This document shows, one piece after another, positions 57,501-64,000 of a stretch of DNA of 64,000 bases (position 1 is its first letter; each line of letters opens with the position of its first letter). Source of the stretch: Tetmemena sp. SeJ-2015. Taxonomy: Eukaryota; Ciliophora; Spirotrichea; Sporadotrichida; Oxytrichidae. The stretch is taken from contig JAJKFJ010021887.1 in the NCBI GenBank assembly GCA_027382625.1, forward strand, positions 1 through 64,000, read 5' to 3'. Made by a program: the position numbers and the translations under genes. The notes beneath the pieces are model-generated. The model was not told where the DNA came from, did not search any database, and worked only from the letters and a program-made list of their open reading frames with translations.

Positions 57501-58943
57501 AGGATTTTTGCATGTTTTAAAACGCTCTATCTAAATCAAAGTCCTCCTCTTCACTTAAATATTCCTCCTCTTGATGATTCCTTCTCTGGCTAAATCTCTA
57601 TTTGTATTAAGAGTTTTGAGCAATTTAGTTATCTTCTGTTGGAAACTGTTGCGCATCAAAATCTTGCTGTCTGCTCCCACTTTCATATTCCTGCGATAAT
57701 CTTTGCTAACTCATTTGTTTAGCTTGCGGATTTAGAGAAATTCGATTCTCTCCTACCTTTTTCCTTTTAAATTGATTAGAATCTCCATTATCGTAGGCCT
57801 GATAATAAGAGCTCAATTAGGCATTCTAAATTTATACAGCATATTATCTTCAAAAAGATTCAAATAAATTCTGATTAATAGAGGGTAGCTACATTTGAGA
57901 AGTCCTATTCTATTGTGCTCCTTCACGAAGCATGCTGTTATTCCCATTTGTTTGATCGAAATCCTCTTGGAAAATATTTGAAGTACTAAACCTTTAATTT
58001 TATCCTGGTTAATTATTCCGCTAATCTCTCCCAGAAACTCCTTAAGCTCTTTAATTTGTGAATTACTGATTAGTAGTTGCTTAAGTCTAGGGAGCTTAAA
58101 CTGCACTTCCTCTGAATGGCTTCATCAAGGAGTTAAAAAGGCCACTGAAACTCTGACTCAACATTCCAGTAAATGACTGATTGATGTTATTTTTTCCATT
58201 AGACTACTCATCGTTTCTATTCTAATAACGATGATCATTGCCATCTCTTCTTCTTTAACTCTGATTATAGATTTAAGCTCTGCCTAATATTCTTTGGTTT
58301 TGCATGTGAGATCCTAAAGTCTCATCGGGATCGTAGCCGTCATATTCACGAGAGTTATGAAATGATTCCTATTCTTCTTCATTTGCACTCTGCTGTTCCC
58401 TTCCTTAATTTGATTAGTGATTCAACTAGAGTGCCAATCGATCATATACTTAAAACATAGAAATGTTGATGATGATCAGAATTCTCTTGTTTCTATCTTT
58501 AATCGCAACTGGAGCAGTCACTATCGCACTCCTTTAGATAATTAGACTCATCACTCTAGAATCTATTTCTCCTGCCTTTACTTTTTACTTCTTCATCATC
58601 ATTATCATAATAGGGTCTCTAATTTTAAATTGGAGCTTAAGTGTTTTATTAGGAGCTTAGTCAAGAGAATTTACTTGATCATTTTGTCCGGGTTAAAATT
58701 AATAAACGTAAATTGCATTAAGGCCAGTAAGCGATCATTGATGTTAGATAGTTCATTATTTTCATTTAGGTTTTGTTAAATTTGCTATAAACTGTCTGAG
58801 CTTGTATATCCTTGGTTTTAAGATAATTGTTGCTGCTAGCTATCATACTCACTATCATGAGGACTCAGCTGCTGAGAGTCGGAGTCATCTATTATGTGGG
58901 AGCTTGCAAAAAGCGAGTTCACAAAACCACGAAGCTAATTCAT
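54589..58943 (-). CDS. TDP2-like endonuclease/exonuclease/phosphatase domain protein with long disordered N-terminus
   Basis: Start ATG 58943 (MNQLRGFVNSLFASSH). A long Gln/Asn/Ser-rich disordered region includes a tandem duplication (repeat copies listed separately). A C-terminal catalytic domain lies at 55390-54589 and ends FDFNL then TGA. The domain shows DADFVIFQEVTQP (the metal-ligand Glu), SGNTIQGYGVLILSKYPS, IVATAHLESCGGNQQ, IIFGGDFNFDSSF and TPSDHMCIIATF (final Asp-His pair). The HLES and GGDFN versions resemble tyrosyl-DNA phosphodiesterase 2, which removes proteins from DNA 5' ends; other members of the superfamily act on RNA or lipids. All catalytic positions I can check are present. 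The first strand of the domain (expected near 55400) is disturbed by a frame slip after FNIKTY. One IES is certain. Confidence 0.72.
55057..55096 (-). other. IES, 40 bp, pointer TTGCTGAT
   Basis: The 8-bp direct repeat TTGCTGAT (minus strand; plus ATCAGCAA at 55049-55056 and 55089-55096) bounds an A/T-rich insert that holds a TGA in frame. Excision joins RSLLI to CEPIGGVNEVEG in frame inside the nuclease domain. Very clean. Confidence 0.85.
56455..57382 (-). repeat. Degraded tandem copy within the disordered region of the nuclease gene
   Basis: Aligns with 57467-58436 along its whole length in the same orientation, but carries many small deletions that destroy the frame, notably around 56790-56900. 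It ends at the gene-proximal side in sequence that the other copy lacks. Confidence 0.85.
57458..57466. repeat. C9 homopolymer at duplication junction
   Basis: Nine C in a row, exactly at the border between the two tandem copies, in a region otherwise without long G/C runs. Such a run suggests an artefact or a repaired junction. Confidence 0.8.
57467..58436 (-). repeat. Intact tandem copy within the disordered region of the nuclease gene
   Basis: Open for most of its length in one frame on the minus strand (for example ESFHNSREYDGYDPDETLGS and GMLSQSFSGLFNSLMKPF), with one slip near 57850. This is the better preserved copy. Confidence 0.85.
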
Positions 58944-59303
58944 AATTTAAATTTCAATATTTCTATTTTATAAACTTCTAAAATTTAAAATCTACATTCA
59001 ATTTAATTCACAGATAATATTAATTATAAAAAATGTTTAATGCTTTACTTTTGTGGATTGAAATTTAAAGAAAAAACCTCATTTAAGAATTTATTCTCTC
59101 TAATAAGTTTAAAAAATATAATTGGTGCAAGTATCACACTCATATATTGGATGAGCTATTATACACATTAAAAATGATATTTCATAACAGTTGTTCAAAA
59201 GATTTTATTTATCAAATTTACCATTTTTGCAATATTAAAGAGATTAAGATAAACTATTAATTTTAATCAAGGAAAAATTATAAACTAAACTTATACAAGA
59301 GCC
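58944..59303. other. A/T-rich spacer
   Basis: Between the nuclease gene start and the Ulp1-like gene stop. Long A/T runs, no open frame. Confidence 0.6.
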
Positions 59304-60817
59304 TCATCTAATTATTTTACTGGTTAACAATTCGAGCGTTGAACTTTGATATATCTCTTTAATCTCAGATTAATTCCACAAAAAAATATAATAAGAACCA
59401 ATTTATGATTGCTAGTTGAAGTTGTCGCGATTAAGAGCCTAATTCATAGCTAACTATATTTACCTTTTTAAATAAGATAACTACTTGAGATACCACATAA
59501 CACAAATACCAGAACCGAACTCTTGATGCATCCTAGATGTGAGGCGAGCACATTTGACACCCTCTACTGGCCAATCCTGAATTTTGTTGACGAATTGAAG
59601 CTTGAACTGCTCTTTAGTTAAGACTACTTGTTCAATGTTGATGGCTGCTAAAGTCTATGGAGTGATGGTATTTTAAATTACTAATCCAGCTTTGATTGAT
59701 GAGAGTTGTGGAGAGGAACTGGGAGTGAAGAACTGTTTCAAATAATCTTGCAGAAAGATCTTTAACTTTTTGACATGAAGAGAGAAAGTCTGGGTGTTAT
59801 TGTGGGGTGAAGGGTCCAGCACATAAATGACTTAGGATCTTATGTCAGCCACTAAAAGGGAAAAATCTTAGTCCTCGTTATCAACCACAAATATCAGCTT
59901 CTGCTTTGTGGTTACTTCTCTCAATACCTCGTTTCCTATATAGTTTGAAATAGTTTGTCGCTCTTTCTCTAGTAGGTGGCTGAATTTATCGAAATTGTAG
60001 AGATTATTAATAAACTAAGATTTTCTGGACGATTATAGCTAATTCGTCTACTGTGATTGAATCTTTTTCCTTTGGTTTCTGGTAAGAGTTTGAGATGAAT
60101 GAAAATGCTGAGACTATATCTGATTTTGGTATCTTAAATGAATAACAATGAAAATGATTTTATTTGTTTAAGTAAACTATCCTTTTATAAATAAGGAAGC
60201 ATTTAATTGCTCGCATTTGAAACAACAGAATGAATAATTTCAATTAAATTCATCAGGGTATGAAAGCATTTTAAATGATTCTTTCATTTGATTTAATATT
60301 CTTATCTTTTTGTTTAGACTTTAATTATTCTTTTCTTTAATTTCGAGTATAAATAATTTCCAATGATAGAATATAAAATATCTTGAATCTGGCAGACTCT
60401 CAGATGAATCCATGGTATCGATGAGATAAGAGAGTTTCAAGAAGAATTGTGAGTCGAAGAATTGCCACTCAGAGACAAGACTAGAGTACTATACTATCTG
60501 ATCATCAAAGTCTACACTCTAATCTGAGTAGAGGAAATGTTGTGCTCTCAGTAGCCTCACATACGCATCAATTATCTACATATAATTAATTATATAGAGT
60601 TATTTTAAATTATCTAATTGTTAACTGGCATGAATTTGTGTAGAGTTAGGAGGCTGCTGTCAGAGAGGTGGTAATTGAGAGAGCAGGAAAATACTTGAGT
60701 TTGGGATTCTTCTTTTGAAATATATTACTATGGAGGGACATCTCCCTCTTCCTCATACAACTCGTATAGCTTAAAGTAATGATTTGCTGGAGACCTAGAT
60801 TCTTTCAAAGTCAACAT
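59304..60817 (-). CDS. Ulp1/SENP-like (C48) protein, catalytic residues apparently replaced
   Basis: Start ATG 60817 (MLTLKESRSPANHYFKL). After IES removal, FMPVNNQIIDAYVRLLRAQH matches the W-L-N-D-x-x-I-x-x-Y segment of SUMO proteases. Then come KLIFVVDNEDQDFSLLVADI and IRSQVIYVLDPSPH (the usual H-W-S-L strand, and the Asp-containing strand). QEFGSGICVMWYLKQ stands where Q-x(4-5)-DCG-x-F is expected. The catalytic His is Asp here, and the Asp-Cys pair of DCG is Gly-Ser, so only one triad residue remains. Known enzymes of this family cleave SUMO or related conjugates. This one may be a non-catalytic SUMO-binding protein or have another role. The frame ends at TGA 59304-59306. Two IESs are well supported. 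The family call rests on motif order and spacing. Confidence 0.62.
60136..60384 (-). other. IES, 249 bp, pointer AAGATA
   Basis: AAGATA on the minus strand (plus TATCTT at 60130-60135 and 60379-60384). The A/T-rich insert has stops. Excision joins ESLPDS to RYQNQIQSQHF in frame, and this frame then runs without break to the conserved protease-like core. Confidence 0.75.
60579..60616 (-). other. IES, 38 bp, pointer TAGATAATT
   Basis: The 9-bp direct repeat TAGATAATT (plus AATTATCTA at 60570-60578 and 60608-60616). Excision gives KFMPVNNQIIDAYVRLL in frame, exactly across a conserved Ulp1 motif. Very clean. Confidence 0.88.
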
Positions 60818-61649
60818 TCTAATAATAAAAAAAAATTAATACAATTTTAAATCTTTAATAATAAATTTGGATTTTAAATTTTAAATCCCAAAAAAACAAA
60901 AATCTTTTAATTCATTTATGAAATAAAATTTCTAATTTAACAAATTTTTTTTTAAAAATTAATGAAAAAAAATTTAAAGCAAATTTTTAGTTTTTATAAA
61001 ATATTTGAGTTAAATTAAAAATTTTAATTAATTCTTTTTTTTAAATTTTAATTAAAACCTAATTAATAAAAAGATTCCTTTGCCGTCCCATATTTGACTG
61101 CTCTCTTAATAATCTGATTATAAGTGATATGAGTCCTAATGATTCTGAATTTATAGAATGATTCTAATGACCATTTCTTTCTCCAAAGTGGCTTCTAAAT
61201 CTGCAAACTTAATGTTCTATTTTTGAGGAGAATTGCTTTTAAAATAAAATTTCAACAAAAACATGCTAAAATAGTGCAAAAATAGTGCAAAAAAACAAAA
61301 AATGGTTTATCATTATAAAATTAATACTTTTAAAAGAATTAATTTGAAAGATTTAATAAGAAACCAGTAATCTAAAATATGGTTTCATACAGACAATAAA
61401 TATCTTTAGATTAATAACGAAAATCTTAATATAAATTGCCATGAAATATTCCTAAGTTTACAAAATTATAATTTAAAAAGAGCTTAATGTTTTAAACAAA
61501 ATTAAACATCAACTCATTTAAATTTTTTTTTATTTTATTTTTAGAAATTTTTAAAAAAAAAATTTAAAATTTTTTAAATTAAAAAATAAATTTAAAATAA
61601 AAAATGAAAAAAAACTATTTAAAAATTTAAATAGAGAATTATAAAATGA
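60818..61649. other. A/T-rich intergenic region
   Basis: More than 800 bp, extremely A/T-rich, with runs of up to eight or nine A or T at 60830-61080 and 61500-61640. No frame or repeat unit was recognised. Confidence 0.6.
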
Positions 61650-62237
61650 TCAAAAGATATAAATTATTCTCTCTATTATTTTTTAATTTAATGCTCTGTT
61701 GTGGTTTATAAAGAAGGCGAGAAAATTCGTATTAATTATTAGTAGCCATTTTTCATTTGAGGAGTTGATAGATTGAGAAACAAGGTCTGAAATATGCATA
61801 GATAGCTTAGATGACTATTCAAGTTCTGAATGCTTTTCCATATTTATATAGGGACCGAGCAAGTGGGCTGGAGAGCTAAAATATAAATTAAAGTTATCAA
61901 AGGGTTCTTGATTATCTTTTTAAGAAGACTAGGGGGCTTTGATCTAATCTAAAGCTTAATGATTATGTGATTTTAGATCCTTTTGAGTTGATTATTCTCT
62001 AAGCATTGCGATCTACTCTTATTCCTTCTACTTTTATAGTCTGAAATTGGCTTTCTCTACTTTCAAATTCTATCTCATTTTCTCTGCTTCCTCGGTTGTA
62101 TTAGTATTGGAAATCTGATCTAAGTCATAGTAGATGCCCTTTTTCATCTAAGCAAGAAAGAACTCCCCATCTAAGCTGTCACTTTCACTGGTCTCCTCTT
62201 TCTTCTACTATTGAATTTTATAAATATTTAATTTCAT
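61650..62237 (-). CDS. Small coiled-coil protein, unrecognised
   Basis: Uninterrupted 195-codon frame from ATG 62237 (MKLNIYKIQQQKKEETSESD) to TGA 61650-61652 under the ciliate code. A coiled coil lies in the middle (EEAEKMRQNLKVEKANFRLQ), then a low-complexity Gln/Ser stretch and a patch FSSPAHLLGPYINMEK. The last codons are A/T-rich, so the natural end may be earlier. It is isolated by spacers. No family is recognised. Confidence 0.55.
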
Positions 62238-62627
62238 TTTATAACATAAAATTCTATCTAACATGTTGTAGAAATTAGATATTTAATTAATTATTCTGGG
62301 GTAATTGACATATTCCGATTTTTAATGGAAGATGGAACAATTATTCTAAGTGCATACAATTTTAATCATTTATTCTGTTTTAAGTTATCCAAAGAGACTT
62401 AAAATCTACAAAATTTAAAATTATGAAGTATTAATTAGAATAATAAAGGCATTTAATCTAAATTATTTTGATAATAATCTACTGATAATTTTATATCCAA
62501 GATTGAAGTTAAATTTAGATGATGATGATGATGATGATGATCAAATTATTAAATTTATTTTTAACGATCGTTGAGTGTTACTGTCACAAAAATGGGAGAG
62601 CACGCCTTTCATAATAAAATCAATCAC
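62238..62627. other. A/T-rich spacer
   Basis: No open frame. It contains the GAT microsatellite listed separately. Confidence 0.5.
62518..62541 (+). repeat. (GAT)8 microsatellite
   Basis: Eight uninterrupted GAT triplets in noncoding A/T-rich sequence. Confidence 0.95.
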
Positions 62628-64000
62628 TCATAATAATTTATCTATCATCTATAATTAAATTTGAGGTTTCTAAGGTTGAGCTGACGCCACACTTTGAGCT
62701 TAGCTAAGCAAGTAATTCAGAGTTAATTGCTCCTATACAGTAGAATTTGATATTTCACCCAGCTTCCTCTTTTTACTTGCTCCTTATTCCAAGTTATCAG
62801 TTTGATTTGGATCTACTTTTTCACAGAAAAATGAATTAGAAAATTAAAAAGCTCTCAATTAACTGAATGAGGAATTAATAAACAGTTATTAAATTTTTAG
62901 TTATTAAAGGCATATAATTCCTATTACGTTTTAATTTTATAAAAAAGCTTATATTCTAAAAAATTGATTTCAGGTTGATCTCTTACTTAATTTTCAGTTT
63001 CCTATGCTTGTTGATTTGTTCTTTAATTTTAATTGTAATTAGAATTGTTAACATGGTTGTTGTTGTTTGAAAGATCTTGAGCAATTTATCCATTTTGAGG
63101 TTAAGCAGGAGATGGTGAGGAAAGCCTCTATTATTGAAGTTGATATAAAATAAATCACCTAACTATTCAAAATTTATGATTCGGTAGCCTTGGTCTCAAA
63201 GACTGGATAAATGGATTAAACTGAGATGGTTTATTCTATTATAACTAATTATTTTACACCATGATGAAGGGTGAAGCTCTCTTGGCACTTGCTATGTTAT
63301 TAAAAGGAGATAAGAATTATTCAAGTTATAGTAAAAAATGCTTAATATCGGATAAAATCAGAATTTATAGTGTGAAATTTCTTATAATTAAGTTCTTATC
63401 TTAATCTATCTTACTTATTTATTATCACTGTTGATTAGGATCAAAGTAGTCATACTCTACTGATGATGGCTACGCCATTTATTGCGATGGGTTAGCTTGG
63501 GGAGGTTAAGCCTTCTAATACTAGCTATTCTATTACCTATAAGGGTCCTAAGGTTATAAGCTGGGATTAGATTAAATGCTTTAAGGAGGTGCTTGCATAT
63601 TTTGATATTGATTTTATTAAATTTGAGCTTTAGGGATTTATTAAGGTTGCATGTTATAGTTGGGAGGTTGCTGCTGTTATTAAAAGCCTGGGACATTTTA
63701 TTGCATGTAGCTAGGGAAGCTCTAATGCAATTACTAGTAGAGAGGTCCACCCACTGGAGGGGCAACATTATTGTTAGTCTAATAGGATTAAACCTAAGGG
63801 TAGTATGCGGGTGGCTATCCGAATCCTCCTGGTGCACTTGGCGGCTGATACACTGGGGTGTTCTGCTAAGGGAATGCGTTAGGTGGCTGCTGCTATTAGC
63901 CGATTGGAAATCCATATTGAGGGAGAAGATTTTATGCGAAGCCAAATTGCATTTAAGAGTATAGGGGCTGACCGAGCATTCCCTATGGTAAAGGATTGAG
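62628..64000 (-). CDS. Pro/Gln-rich prion-like protein with C-terminal basic motif, partial
   Basis: Runs off the right edge. The minus strand is open to TGA 63425-63427 with extreme Gln/Pro/Tyr/Asn content (AFPQQNTPVYQPPSAPGGFG; NYNMQPQQIP; SSVEYDYFDPNQQ). Downstream, after a gap, RLSSPSPAQPQNGQIAQDLS and, after another, QTDNLEQGASKKRKLGEISN lead to TGA 62628-62630 (IQLQMIDKLL). The common composition suggests one gene with two inserts, but that join is inferred. KKRKLG resembles a nuclear localisation signal. Prion-like Pro/Gln chains of this kind are typical of RNA-granule and transcription proteins. Whether 63425 is the true stop or lies in an IES is open. Confidence 0.5.

Noticed and set aside
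58461..58680. Plus-strand hydrophobic frame starting MLMMIRILLFLSL
   Set aside because: The opposite strand encodes the hydrophilic N-terminal part of the nuclease gene, continuous with its start at 58943 and its downstream exons.
63593..63964. 123-codon plus-strand open frame
   Set aside because: It is the antisense shadow of the Pro/Gln-rich minus-strand gene; its Leu-rich composition mirrors reverse-complemented Gln and Pro codons.
1..64000. Macronuclear (somatic) origin of the window
   Set aside because: Pointer-flanked inserts and a scrambled gene are germline features; no telomeric repeats or gene-sized chromosome ends are seen.
1..64000. TBE-type or other DNA transposons, CRISPR arrays, rRNA
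   Set aside because: No transposase motif, telomere-like C4A4 terminal repeats, spaced direct repeats or rRNA signatures were recognised.

Overview
The window reads as germline (micronuclear) DNA of a ciliate of the Oxytricha/Stylonychia/Tetmemena type. Long coding stretches open only if TAA and TAG are read as Gln and TGA is the sole stop. Coding DNA is much richer in G+C than the A/T-rich spacers, which hold runs of A and T. Genes carry small GT-AG introns (25 to about 370 bp). Several are also broken by short A/T-rich inserts bounded by 3-9 bp direct repeats, and removing an insert plus one repeat restores the frame. This is how internal eliminated sequences (IESs) and their pointers look. 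Many one-base frame slips, mostly in homopolymers, remain and probably reflect assembly error, so most long genes are given as extents rather than exact exon lists.

Layout: 0.1-3 kb cytochrome b561/b5-FAD reductase (-); 3.3-4 kb CHCH protein (-); 4.5-11.3 kb large Q-rich coiled-coil protein (+); 11.5-13.9 kb (+) and 13.9-18.2 kb (-) two convergent Asn/Ser/Thr-rich, Cys-containing surface-type proteins; 18.3-20.05 kb histidine-acid-phosphatase-like membrane protein with an altered catalytic motif (-); 20.2-20.5 kb small gene (+); 20.5-21.46 kb a large inverted repeat whose arms each carry a MORN-repeat fragment; 21.5-22.4 kb N-terminal methyltransferase NTMT1 (+); 23-24.2 kb unrecognised coding region (+); 24.9-27.9 kb unrecognised large protein with EF-hand-like segments (+).

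27.97-36.36 kb is the most striking part: a CEP290-like centrosomal/transition-zone gene whose segments lie scrambled in the order C-A-B(inverted)-D. Pointers TTAATAG (A to B), GGATGTGTTTA (B to C) and AACTAA (C to D) occur in matching reading phase at the ends of the segments. A degenerate copy of the start of D follows at 36.5-36.9 kb.

Then: KDEL receptor (37.3-37.9 kb, -), a small Cys/His-rich protein (38.2-38.8 kb, +), a disordered protein (to 41.1 kb, -), a possible N-myristoylated protein (42.4-43.1 kb, +), two very large low-complexity proteins diverging from a 68-bp gap (43.3-49.0 kb - and 49.1-54.0 kb +), a small protein (54.3 kb, +), a TDP2-like endonuclease/exonuclease/phosphatase protein with a long disordered N-terminus that includes a degraded tandem duplication (54.6-58.9 kb, -), a Ulp1/SENP-like protein lacking two catalytic residues (59.3-60.8 kb, -), a small coiled-coil protein (61.7-62.2 kb, -) and a Pro/Gln-rich prion-like protein running off the right edge (-). 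No telomeric C4A4 arrays, rRNA, convincing tRNA, CRISPR or recognisable transposase was seen. In the soma these loci would be cut apart, cleaned of IESs and, for the CEP290-like gene, reordered.
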